Below the pieces are notes generated by a model that was not told the DNA's origin, searched no databases, and saw only the letters and a list, made by a program, of their open reading frames with translations. From Hypsibius dujardini (lineage: Eukaryota; Tardigrada; Eutardigrada; Parachela; Hypsibiidae): a stretch of 32,402 bases of DNA. How positions within the stretch are numbered: position 1 is the first letter of the stretch; the number at the start of each line of letters is the position of its first letter. Location: positions 1 to 32,402 of the forward strand of contig LRSR01014247.1 in NCBI GenBank assembly GCA_001579985.1, given 5' to 3'. Shown one piece after another: positions 9,844 to 19,599 of this stretch. The position numbers and the translations under genes are program-made.

Positions 9844-10900
9844 TACACGTACCCTGAAATTCGTAGACCAAATTTTGCAAGAGGCGATCGCTGATTATTA
9901 CAGCGTTGTGGTCCAACATCCGGTGCGGGAAGTAGTGCGCGAAAAAAACCAAGGCCCGGTGACTTGATGAGACGGAACTGCATGTGACGATCCATCGGAA
10001 GAGATGAGTCTGTATCGTTACTGGGTCACTGCCCTAAAAGGGAAAGATCACCTTGCCGCTCTGAGTACGACGGAGTAGTCAAATTGTTTTTGGAGATGAG
10101 GTCCCAAAACTGGACCACAGATGCTTAAAACAGACATACCCGCCTACCCGGGTTAATCGTTTCTGTGGACTGTTGTACCGAAAGAAAGGCAATTTGTTGA
10201 TAATATTCACAAGAACTTCTCGCGATCCATTCCTTGACAAACTCTAAAACAATACGCCCTTCCAGCAGGCTCTCAGGAATGGCATGAGACTGCACAAAAT
10301 CGCCCATTCAAAGTACTCTCGTGACTGATCGTCTGTCATATTTCCGCGTCGCCTGGTTTTCTGACAAAGTTTCCCTAGACAAGGATCACTCCCGTATCGC
10401 ATTCCGGAGACAATTCACACTTCTGTCGAATGTATTGCTGAGCATTAACATAGCCAACAGGAATGCGGACGACCAAAAGTAACCGAAAAATGGATTCCAG
10501 TTCACCATTGCAGACAGAAATTGTGGAGAGACTTCTGTCATTGAAGTTGCAGGCATTGCTCTTTTGTCTTATGCCTGACAGTGCAGTCAAAAACACAATA
10601 CCAATGGACGCAGAAAATGCCGTAAAAAAATTGATCTTAAGAAGAAGAGCATGATGTCGAAGACGGGAAGATCTTACAATTACGCGAGGAACCAATCGGA
10701 TCAATTGCTTCCGAATCGGACCGAAATTCTCATTGCCTTGTCTTCGTGTTCTGATAAGCGCGCGTTAATTAAGAAGTCAAGTCGCAGTTAAAACTTGTCC
10801 TAATAATATCGCAAATCACCTTCAGCTTGAGCATTCGGTATATTTCCGGGTTCATTTTGCGACATGGACACGCGATCAAAGGCAAAGAATCACAGTTTCT

Positions 10901-13506
10901 CTATAATTTCGTAATTTCCGGCGGCGCCTTTTCGACTTGAAACATTTTCCAGTAAATCTCAAAGAGATCCAAATTCTGCATGACATGCACCAGCATTTGC
11001 TGACCAATCTCCCCGCCTTTGTATAAGGCCTTGACGGTGAAGAAATTCTGCTTCGGTATCTGGATGACTGTGACGTCACCCAGCGCTTTGGGCAGCATTC
11101 CGCTGACATAGGTGTCGTCCACCCAGAAAGTCTGAACGTGCAGGGAGGTCTCGTACAGCAGAGGGACAAGGTCTTTGGTGATGAGGTACCCGCCACCGGA
11201 GCAGTAGGCGGGGTATAGTCGGTCCGGGTATTCTTCCGGGGAGACGTACCATTTGTCGATGTAGCGCGGCACTAAGGCCGGTCCGTTGAGATGGAAGCAG
11301 AAAATGGCGCGCCGCGGTCGCAGGGCTGCGGTTTGGGGAAGGGTTTTGAGGTAGCGAGAAATCGAGCGGAGATCCATTACCTAAATGAATACAGACACCG
11401 ATTGTCGCCTGAAACGGGTGACAATACTTTGTTATTGTTTTGAAATAGTAATTCCTACAATGTCGTCATCGGTCTTGAAGAGATAATTGTAGTTGAGATT
11501 GGAGCACTTTTCGGTGAGGTATTTCAAAACGGCAATTTGCTTGAAGGTCATGTGATTATACTGGTCGGGAAAGTCCTCCTGGATGATATCTTGATACTGC
11601 TCCGTCTCGTCCCTTAGCTATGGATTGAACGAGGAGTCAAATTAAAGCACGAACACTTTTAAAAGATACATTTGTACTACCAAGCAAACGCTCTGGGTTG
11701 AATCACTACTTGGGTTGAATCAGTCGGGTGGCGGAGGGCGCCACGAGTGTAAATTGTAAACAACACTCATTCAGCAATACACACACCGCCTGCGGCGCCC
11801 TCCGTCACCCGACTGATTCAACCCATCTAGTGATTCAACCCAGAGCGTTTGCCTGGTATATGTGCACCATGGCGTCGTCGTCGATCGCTTTGCTGTCATT
11901 CCGAGCGATGAAAAAGAGCAAGGCGAACTTGTACTGAGCCAGGTTCGCTGGATTGCCCCACGTCTCCCGAATCTATGAACACAAACACAGATTTGCTAAA
12001 AAGTTGTTGCGAGAGATCGGGTCGCAGTGAAGCTTGCTAGCCAGCTGGAAGAGGGCAAGTGGGTGGACCAAAACAGTAACCCTCACCAGTTAAAAAGCTC
12101 AATTCATCACGAACTGGACCTTCAAAATACATACAAATATACCGAGATAATTACCAATTTTCTGTTAACGAAGTTGTTCGCCGAGGAGTGAACCGCGATG
12201 ACGCCTAGATACTTTTTGTCAAGAGCTCCGCCACAGAGATTTTTCTTCGCTGGTTCCAGTAGGTATGGAAAGAGATGGGGTGAAACAATCCCATCTAATA
12301 AAATTAAACATCCAATAATCCACACAGTCCGTGCAAGCGGAAAAATCTGCGGTTCTGCTCTAACCTGCTCTGTCTGTGCGTCCGTTTGATGTCTGTTTGT
12401 ATGTCTGTTTGTCTGTCTGTGTGTCTGTCTGTGTGTCTGTCTGTGTGTCTGTCTGTGTGTCTGTCTATGTGTCTGTCTGTATGGTTGTCTGTGTGTCTGT
12501 GTGTCTGTGTGTCTGTGTGTCTGTGTGTCTGTGTGTCTGTGTGTCTGTGTGTCTGTGTGTCTGTGTGTCTGGTTGTCTGTGTGTCTGTCTGCCCCTGTTT
12601 GCTTCCTCTGTCTATTTGTCCTTCTATCTGTTCTGCAGGTTCATGTTCATTCCATAAGTCTGTTACGACAAATCACATACCTTGTAATTCAAAAGTGGAC
12701 GTTTGGTTAAACAACTCATTTGAGCGAAGGGTTTGAGCCCTGGTTCTCAGTGGTGGAAAATAATGTGCGAAAAACTGAATGTTAGTCTGCTTGAATAGTG
12801 CAAATTTGAGGCAGTTGTCCAGCTCCCAATTCTCCTCCTCTTTCCCGTATTGTTTTGCTGCCGAAATAACAAGGAAAGTGATTTCCCAGCTACGCTGACC
12901 GTACTTTTCCGAACGAGTAAGTTGCAAGTAACTTACTGCTTCGAGTATATTCTTACCATGGTAAAGTTTTTCTGGAGCTAGCTGAAATGTTCCGAACGCC
13001 ACCTGTTGATTGACTAGACACGGTTGCTGGACAAGCCAGTCCTTGACAGCATCCACCGCTCGAGGTCCGTGTAAATAATAGTCATTGATATTGTCAAACT
13101 GAAGTACATCACCGTACAGCTCCTTCTCCCGGCCAATTATCGCCTGAAACTGTTTTCTCTTCTCTCCCAGAAACTTTCCGTAAAGAAAAACAGCCTTGAT
13201 GTTGCACGATGGGGAGTTGCGAATGCGGTCTCTGACGAAAGTCCGGGTGTCCCCGTATGTCGCGCGCACACGCAAGACCAACAAAATCCGGGTGAAGTTC
13301 AGCTCAGCATGACAAACAGGTCCGGGAAAGTTCCTCCCCACGATCGATGACTCAACAATTACTTGTTGAGTTCCAATTCGATGCGTGGATGAGGACGTCA
13401 AGACGAAGATACAGGCCACAACGGAGATGGCAGTTACGGCTCGAAGTTGCCGGATCACCGCTTGGGTACTTCGCGGTTTCAGGAGGTACTCATGGATGTG
13501 AAACAT
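10901..13506 (-). CDS. GT31 beta-1,3-galactosyltransferase-like enzyme, five exons
   Basis: Exons on the minus strand: 13,506-12,681; 12,294-12,155; 11,972-11,868; 11,617-11,459; 11,380-10,901. All introns are GT-AG and phases match, giving 569 residues. The first in-frame ATG (ACCATGT context) was chosen as start. A type II membrane anchor lies at about 23-37, as in Golgi enzymes. Residues from about 280 form the GT31 (Galactosyl_T) domain: IAVHSSANN, IRETWG (323-328), QEDF (370-373), the metal-binding DDD (407-409), YPAYCSGGGYLIT (466-478) and VDDTYVSG (497-504), equivalent to the family EDVYVG loop. It would transfer a sugar from a UDP donor to a glycan in beta-1,3 linkage; donor and acceptor are unknown. 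The first 275 residues are unusual: about 75-160 resembles the first half of a second GT31 fold without the DxD. A foldback MITE sits in intron 3 and a microsatellite in intron 1. Confidence 0.87.
11680..11856. mobile_element. Foldback MITE (TA target duplication) in GT31 intron 3
   Basis: The 177-base element has arms of about 60 bases sharing GCAAACGCTCTGGGTTGAAT at their outer ends, flanked by TA at 11,678-11,679 and 11,857-11,858. Its right end is only ten bases from the splice donor of exon 3 (ATG, then GTGCAC), so it forms most of the intron. Confidence 0.88.
12390..12592. repeat. GTCT / GTGTCT microsatellite in GT31 intron 1
   Basis: About 200 bases of GTCT and GTGTCT units. Cys/Val/Ser-rich frames on the plus strand here are repeat artefacts. 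It lies within the first intron of the GT31 gene. Confidence 0.95.
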
Positions 13507-13559
13507 GGTTCCCGGAGGAGCATCTTTATCGTAAACCACGCGGCACAACCACCAACAGC

Positions 13560-14760
13560 TAAGATCACGTTCAACGCGATCAGGTTCATGACTGCGAGCA
13601 ATCTGTCACAGACTCATACGAGTACTTGATGCGAATGAATGGGTGGGGGGAGGGAGGGCTATTCGTAATCATGTACTGTACCGCCACGATTTTAAGAATG
13701 GGTTTTTTGCCTTAGAAGTAAATTACCGCCTCCCGGTCCAACTTGTGTTCACTGGTTTCACTGCGCTTTTGGCAGGCTGCAGCTCGGCCGTTGATGAACG
13801 GAAGTGAATCCGTGACGTCACGTACAGTCTATCAGGGGTGGGCGGGGCTAAACCCACCCTTAAAATCGTGGCAGTACTGTACCTGGTGCAGTAGTGTAGT
13901 GTATGCTGCGATGGTTGGTGGTGAAGAGAAAGAGAAGTGCCCGCAGGCTAACGAGCGCAGTGCATTGAACTGCAGAGATGTCTCGTACGCGATCCGAAAG
14001 GGTGAAACGTTGTTCGGTCCGTGTCCATCTAGTCTCAAGGTCGTGTTGGAGCATAGTGGTAATTTATTAACATGTGCAACAGTTGTGATTTGGGAACTTC
14101 TTAGCATCTGGACAGTGCTAGCTAGATACTACAAAGGATCCATTGGACACCTCCCGTTATTGAGGCCATCAGCTTGTTGTCTTGTCTGGTGAAACGCCGG
14201 TCGTTCAGAACAGACGCCCAGCCATTAAGGCCTGATAGGACGAGCGACTACTCATGTTATTAGGACCACGCGTGAAACTGAACCGGACAAAATTGCAGCC
14301 ACATGTGTAAACGTCATTCTTTCAACAATTCTTCTGTGAGACGACTATTCGTTGGCAAAGACTAGTGAGGAGATGATCAGTATTCAGCATTCCCCTCATC
14401 TACCGAAAAAAGCATCGTCTGATATGCGAGCCCGGTGAATGAAATGCGCTTAAATTTCATTGAATATAAATTCAAATCGTTCTTTCTAATGAGCAAATAA
14501 CCATCTCGGCAATACAAAACATGCAAAAGATGCTACCGTACAGTAGCACAAAAAAAGGTTATAAAGCACACAAAAAGTAGCATTCAAAAAGCTAAAAAGC
14601 GCATGGGCATGTCTTGCAAATGTCGAGATTTAAAGATTTGCTCGGACGGACGGCTCGACGAGATTAAACCGCACAGGAGCACAAAGAAAATGCTCGGCAA
14701 GGAACGAGTACACAATTTGGTCCAGTTTTTGTAACAATTGTCGCCGTTGGACGTTCAGCG
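13560..14760. other. Stretch without a supportable gene
   Basis: A plus-strand frame of 149 codons (13,743-14,192) overlaps a 91-codon minus-strand frame, and neither shows a known domain. The first part should hold the promoter of the GT31 gene. A short out-of-frame upstream reading beginning at an ATG near 13,590 overlaps the chosen GT31 start and encodes a hydrophobic peptide; it may be an upstream ORF or an untranslated leader. Confidence 0.4.
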
Positions 14761-14766
14761 GTAGAT

Positions 14767-14867
14767 GAACTTAGGATGAGGCTTCACCATTCCGGGCACG
14801 AGATTGTCGATCAGGACGCTGGTCAAATTCAAGAGCCAGTACCGGGTGCGGGAGAACTTTTGGCACT
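14767..14867 (-). CDS. Possible terminal exon of an unknown minus-strand gene
   Basis: After a plausible acceptor (GGTGTAG) the minus strand reads about 33 residues, including SRTRYWLLNLTSVLIDNLVP, and then a stop. The hydrophobic and basic mix looks protein-like, but no family is recognised and no upstream exon was connected. The plus strand of the same stretch is also open, so this is weak. Confidence 0.2.
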
Positions 14868-15052
14868 ACACCAAAGTTGCTGAATGTAACCCTATATGAA
14901 CTGAAAAAAATTTATGCATTATTTCGAAAGAAGACCTATAAGTCTGTGAAACATTTGCTTGGTTCGACGTTGGGGCAGGAGCTAAAAATTCTTACTAATT
15001 AATTTTCAGTCGACTGAAAGAGCAACTGATTATTAGCTGACTAATTTTAGGT

Positions 15053-15201
15053 TTTGCTATCCCTAGTCCAAAATTCCAAAGCCAGGACGGCCAGGATGTC
15101 CTGCACAGCGCCCTATACAGCTCATATTTGAGCGATCTAGAAGCTGGGAAGAACAAGGCCAGTCTGCAGCGTCTGAAACAAATGGCACGGCAGTCAAATT
15201 G
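15053..15201 (+). CDS. Possible terminal exon of an unknown plus-strand gene
   Basis: After the acceptor CTAATTTTAG the plus strand reads about 50 residues to a TGA, including QDGQDVLHSALYSSYLSDLE and a basic end, RLKQMARQSN. Codon use looks coding and the peptide is helix-prone. No family is recognised, and no preceding exon could be linked. Confidence 0.25.
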
Positions 15202-15261
15202 ACTGTCGGAATTTTTTTTTCTGCCTCTTTAGCTGTATATGTCTGCGTTTACGTAAGGCGT

Positions 15262-15352
15262 AATTGTCTGTGTCTGTGTCCGTGTCTGTGTCTGTGTCTG
15301 TGTCTGTGTCTGTGTCTGTGTCTGTGTCTGTGTCTGTGTCTGTGTCTGTTTC
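15262..15352. repeat. GTGTCT hexanucleotide microsatellite
   Basis: About fourteen GTGTCT units, followed by a degenerating tail to about 15,470. The Ser-Val repeat frame through it is an artefact. Confidence 0.95.
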
Positions 15353-16102
15353 TGTGAGGGTATCGGTGTCGGTGGCTTTGCCTGTATTTATGCATGTTTC
15401 AGGGCCCTTTTCCGTGTCTGCGTCTGCATTTGCGTCTGTCTCGGTGTCCTTGTTCGTGTCTGTGTCTTCGCTTTCTTGAGACTGTTTCAGGAGCCCGTTC
15501 CGGAGTCCACCAGTCGGTGAACAACTGATGCAAAAATTCTAAGTGGTGGCCGGTACACTTATCTATAGACAGCCTAAGACCGGCGCAAAAATTAAGGGTT
15601 TTTTACAGATGAAGAATACTATTTACGCAATCTTTAATTAACAGTTTGAAATAGCTTGAATCTATAACTTCCTTGGGACAAAAATGCGCGCGCGATCAAC
15701 ATTGGCACGCACGCAGACAGTGCTCGAGCCTCCGAATGACTCCATCCTAGAAGAGGTTTGGGGCCGCTGTTTTCAGATACTAATAAAAAGTTGATTTGGA
15801 GAAAATCTGAGAAGTAGGATATCGAGAAAAAACTGAGCTCTCGTCAAGCATCCTAAGTACACTGTTGGTTCCGCCCGACCCAAAAACTGCGTATCATCGG
15901 GTACCCTAATAAAAGTTTCTTAGTTTTCGTCTGACCAGAATTACTCCCGCACATTGTGACATACAAAACCACGTCCTTCACACATAAAAAAAAGTCTGAA
16001 GATGCATTTTTTGTCAGCACCAGGATTATTATTTACGGGTGCGAAAGAATTTTGTGTGAGTCTTATACAGCACAAATACAAAAAATGTCTGCAGTGGATT
16101 TT

Positions 16103-16194
16103 TAATGTCCCAGATTAAGGGTGACATTTTCGTCCGTAAAAGTGTGAGTTTCTGTCCGTACCGAAGTCGGGACACATTAAAACTCGTATTAGGG
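16103..16194 (+). repeat. 92-bp inverted repeat, left copy
   Basis: Pairs in inverted orientation with 19,468-19,559. Both copies are 92 bases and differ at only a few sites; both contain GGGTGACATTTTCGTCCGTA. They bracket the receptor guanylate cyclase-like pseudogene. Confidence 0.9.
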
Positions 16195-16941
16195 GTTCAG
16201 AGAGAGATTGAACCAGATCAACGCTCACCGGTACGTCGAAGCAACGTGTGAGGGCAACTACGCATTTCTCCACACCGTCACTCACTCACAGAGTTGAGCC
16301 CCTGAACAGGAACCGATGTTTCCCCAAACAGTTCAAAGAACAGTTTTTTTAAATCCGATAAACAGGTGAATTTCAGCACATCTCAACAAATCAGAATCCG
16401 TAAAAAGTTGGCGAAGTGTGGGGGGGGGGGGCAAAGAAATTACTGATTTGGCAATAAGGTAGGGACGGACTTTAGGAATAATAGAATTAGGATACACAAA
16501 AATGTTCCCAAAGTTTGCAATTTTGCTCGTATTCAGCCTCGCAAACGTACGGTTATGGACAATAAACTGGCGAAAAATGTCATTGACTTATTCGCCTAAT
16601 CTCATATCCATTTATGTAATAACAATTAAACCAAATTCATCGAGAGAAATTATTTTAGATAAATTTTATTCCCCATCATTCCAATGTTTTCGAAACAAGC
16701 CCAATTGTTGTGCAGCTTCCTTTGAAATCGTTTTTCGTTGTTAATAATCCATGAATTAAGTTTCATTCATAAACACTTTGCCCTATCGCAGAAGTGATTG
16801 GTGAGGTCCCCAGCTTGCGTGAGGACCTTGAAGGTTTTCCTTCCAAGGGAAGAAACAATTTAATTAATTAATTTTTGTAATATTTCAATTATGAAATTTC
16901 GAGGTCACTAAAAATTGCCGTCTTACGGGCGTACTTAAAAC

Positions 16942-17111
16942 CAGTGGCGTGTTGACCGTTGAGCAGGGGGCATCGGTCCCCGGAAAAATGATTTATATTG
17001 GGGGTTCGGGCGGGGCGCGCTCCGCCCCTGAACCCCTAAGCAGATTTTGAACTCAAACAGCCCACTTGGTACTCTGGCCGGCCCCTCTGCCCGGACCTCA
17101 AGGCGCCACTG
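16942..17111. mobile_element. hAT-type MITE with 8-bp target duplication
   Basis: The 170-base element begins CAGTGGCG and ends CGCCACTG. It is flanked by a perfect 8-base duplication CTTAAAAC (16,934-16,941 and 17,112-17,119). The CAGTGGCG end and 8-base duplication are typical of hAT elements. The middle contains a strong GC hairpin (GGGGTTCGGGCGG against its near complement). There is no coding capacity. Confidence 0.92.
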
Positions 17112-17384
17112 CTTAAAACTGATTTAGAGCACGGAGGAGCTGCTTGTTAGCTTCGACTATCGCAGGAGACGAGTGTTGAACTCATGTTGTGCTCTCACTA
17201 GTGATTAGCGAATCGATCATTTTGTTTTAGTACTGGGATACTCGCGGAAGGGAAGAATGTTGGGTAGCCGTCATCCTACAGGAAGAAGTAACAAGTCAAC
17301 AAAATTTCAATTTGTTTTCACAAGGCAGTCTAAAACCCATTGAAGTCACTGAATTAAGCGATTTCCACTTTTTTGTTGTTTGTA

Positions 17385-18470
17385 CCTACGGACCAGACCA
17401 CTCCGCTGCGAGAAGTTGCCTTTATGGATTGGCCAGCCGCGTGGCCGGTGCTTACCGTATTCCCCCGATCTCAAGGGACAGTTAAGCCCCACCCCCTCCA
17501 GTCATCGGTTGATTGTTCAATCGGATTCACTGTGTCGTGATTGGTTGAAATTTAAGACCAACTTGGCAGCGATTGATTTATTGATTAAGCGGAATTTCTT
17601 GACGCGCACAGTAAATCAGTTGATTTATTGATTGTAGGTAAACAATAGCAGACGATGATGAACAGTTAAGATCCGGGGTGGATCCAATTAACTGGTAGGG
17701 CAAAAAAGTGTCCCTTGAGATCGGTGGATTACGGTAATCGTCCGACCTGCGGGTTCCGAGGTGAAGAGTGCGGTCCGTCTCACGGTACTTCTATTTCTAA
17801 ATACGCTGTTAGTCAGAAACTTCGACTGTTGACCTGTTACCGAAAACACATAAGCGCACACTGTGATTTATTGGAAATGAGTATAATGGCGCGGCTTGCT
17901 GGATTCCTTTCTGTTTGGAAAACAAATTTTGTTGAATAATTTATTTTTTTGTTGGGCAATAATAAAGCCCGGTGGCTAATTTTATAGTCCGTTGAAATTG
18001 AACTATTGGTGCTGGTACTATGCTCCAATGCTCGAACAGTTCCTCAGTACGTGATGGGATTTGGAGGGTCCTTCATCATCAGCTTTATTACGTTTATGAT
18101 CGCATACGCGCGGTAAGTGCAAATTCACCCTCGAAAAGTCAAATATGCGAAAAAGGCATTTGTTTTAAATCTTTAATTAGTCTTCGAAACCAAATGTTTT
18201 GGGTCATCAGAGAACTAACTTTAAAAAAACGAAAAAACAGACAAATTTAACCATACAGGCAAGATCAATTGGCTTTTTTAACCATTTGTTTGCAATACCG
18301 TTGGTCCATATGTAGTACAGGTTCACTGCAATGGTCTACACGCATCGAAACTAGTGCAAACTGGAAGTCAGCCTACTTAGACTGCCAGGCCAAACCAAAC
18401 GAGCCCTGTTACGGACATTGACTTTTCGAGAAACCACCATGACCATTGTGGTGTTGGTTGGCTTTAATCA
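17385..18470 (+). pseudogene. Receptor guanylate cyclase-like pseudogene fragment (copy 1)
   Basis: Three exons matching the last three of the copy at 22,103-28,638. The membrane-proximal ectodomain exon (about 17,388-17,784) reads DWPAAWPVL, then is split by a 280-base MITE, then resumes RPTCGF..EECGPSH. The transmembrane exon (18,040-18,112) has both splice sites intact, encodes VPQYVMGFGGSFIISFIT and is exactly 73 bases, like its paralogue. The juxtamembrane exon (from 18,321) has TAG at 18,352-18,354 where the paralogue has Trp. The 5' exon has also lost its acceptor and about 15 bases. Similarity to copy 2 continues in patches to about 19,165. An open stretch at 19,230-19,300 reading LVNERAEKFQKKN vaguely recalls a cyclase coiled-coil linker, but that is weak. 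The fragment is bounded by 92-bp inverted repeats. Confidence 0.85.
17455..17734. mobile_element. MITE family A copy 2 (TA duplication) inside an ectodomain exon
   Basis: A 280-base element with about 25-base inverted ends (core CCGATCTCAAGGGAC, two mismatches), flanked by TA at 17,453-17,454 and 17,735-17,736. Removing it and one TA restores GTGCTTAATCGTCC, which aligns base for base with GTGCTTAGCCGTCC in the uninterrupted paralogue. Same family and length as 6,050-6,330. Confidence 0.93.
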
Positions 18471-19467
18471 TATTCCAATAGCTTGGCAGAGCCAGCCCTT
18501 ACAGGAAGTGTTGACAATAGGGTGGCAAGAGAGCCAGAAGAAAGAGAAAGGCGGAAGATATAGGGAACTCCAACGAATTTCGAAACAAGCAACGGGTCCA
18601 CGTTTGCTTGAACCCAGTGGAAGGATCGGAGGTCTAGCAATTCAATAGAACGAAAAAGGCTGTTTCGAGCAGTCAGTTTGTGCAGCCAGTTTGCTTGCAG
18701 GCTTCATCCACAACCTAAATACTGGCGGCTGTGTGCCGACCGCTCAAATATGTCCCCCCATTCGTTCGTCAGTACACAAGCTTCAGTTTTGGCAGACTGC
18801 ACATCTGTTGGGTTAACGCTTTGGCATGGAATAGTGTTGTCATTCTGACCCTGAGTTGTGAGCACACTCGACCGCTCATCTCGCTTTTTTTCCGAATCTG
18901 ACGCATTGTATGCATGGAAGTTGAATTCCTCAACATGTCGTGTGAACATGATTCGTCGTTCTGTTCCGTTTTTATTCTTCGTTCTTTGGGCTGAAGTTTT
19001 ACTCATTGATGAACCGTTAATGTGTTATGAGTTGAAGTTGATCTAATTCGACGCCGCTCTAGAACGACATGTTTGTATGGTTCGCTTCCCAACTGGTAAC
19101 TGGTGACGCAGTGCCCGCGAAGTTGAAACTCCGCAAGACATCGCACGCCAATAGTTGAAATGCCAGCTCAAAGTTTACCGTACCGGTTGAAATCGCGGAA
19201 AAAATATTGAAACAGTTGATATTGGCCTTGTTTGCAGTGCAAACAATCAGGATTCGACTGGTGAACGAACGAGCAGAAAAATTTCAGAAGAAGAACCAAA
19301 CCAACGACAGACCAATGTGGATGATCAGTAGGAGGAAACGAAATCCCTCTTCAAATAAAACACAAGCACAAGAAAGAGAGCCAGAAAACTGCTTCTAAAG
19401 AAGGTGCATCGATATGTAGGGGCGCCATGCACCTTTAGTCGCACTGGAGTAGACTTCGAGAGTCTGT

Positions 19468-19559
19468 CCCTAATACGAGTTTTCATGTGTCCCGATTTCG
19501 GCGCGGACAGAAACTCACACTTTTACGGACGAAAATGTCACCCTTAATTTAGGACATTA
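19468..19559 (-). repeat. 92-bp inverted repeat, right copy
   Basis: Inverted partner of 16,103-16,194; together they bound a 3,457-base interval. The sequence just outside, to about 19,810, is rich in short degenerate units such as TTTTATGTACGGCC and may be more of the same element. Confidence 0.9.
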
Positions 19560-19599
19560 AATTAGGGTGTACGGCTGCCATATCCACTGGATAACAGGA

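Larger units (their letters stand above)
8123..10704 (-). pseudogene. GT31 beta-1,3-glycosyltransferase-like pseudogene (copy B)
   Basis: Collinear with the intact paralogue at 10,901-13,506. Recognisable parts in order: membrane anchor and RLLLVVRI (near 10,440-10,690), VLEFVKEWI (near 10,220), FFAHYFPHR (near 9,920), FPYLIRPP and YFAIIAVHS (near 9,300), IRRSWGHPN (near 9,160), VQEDF..KNLTLKQI and FKTDNDVV (8,840-8,970), YPAY.SGAGYLIT (near 8,440) and VDDTFVTGMLP (near 8,350). Lesions seen: stop at 10,375-10,377 followed by a further stop and a frameshift; a 185-base MITE inside the catalytic exon; TAA at 8,444-8,446 where the paralogue has Cys; TAG at 8,366-8,368 where it has Trp; no in-frame ATG at the N terminus. 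A small in-frame AT-rich insertion lies near 8,920. The paralogue's fourth intron is absent here. Function is lost unless parts are expressed as RNA. Confidence 0.85.

Noticed and set aside
12376-12736. Cys/Val/Ser-rich frames up to 116 codons on the plus strand
   Set aside because: They run through the GTCT microsatellite in GT31 intron 1 and antisense to exon 1.
12673-13548. A separate 291-residue gene upstream of the GT31 enzyme
   Set aside because: Its end coincides with a strong donor (CAAG, then GTATGT) in phase with the next GT31 exon, and the pseudogene copy has the same order, so it is exon 1 of the same gene.
15264-15479. Ser-Val repeat protein
   Set aside because: It is a translation of the GTGTCT microsatellite.
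18704-19006. A 100-codon minus-strand frame in the receptor copy 1 tail
   Set aside because: It is antisense to sequence shared with copy 2, where the same minus-strand reading is broken; no domain is visible.
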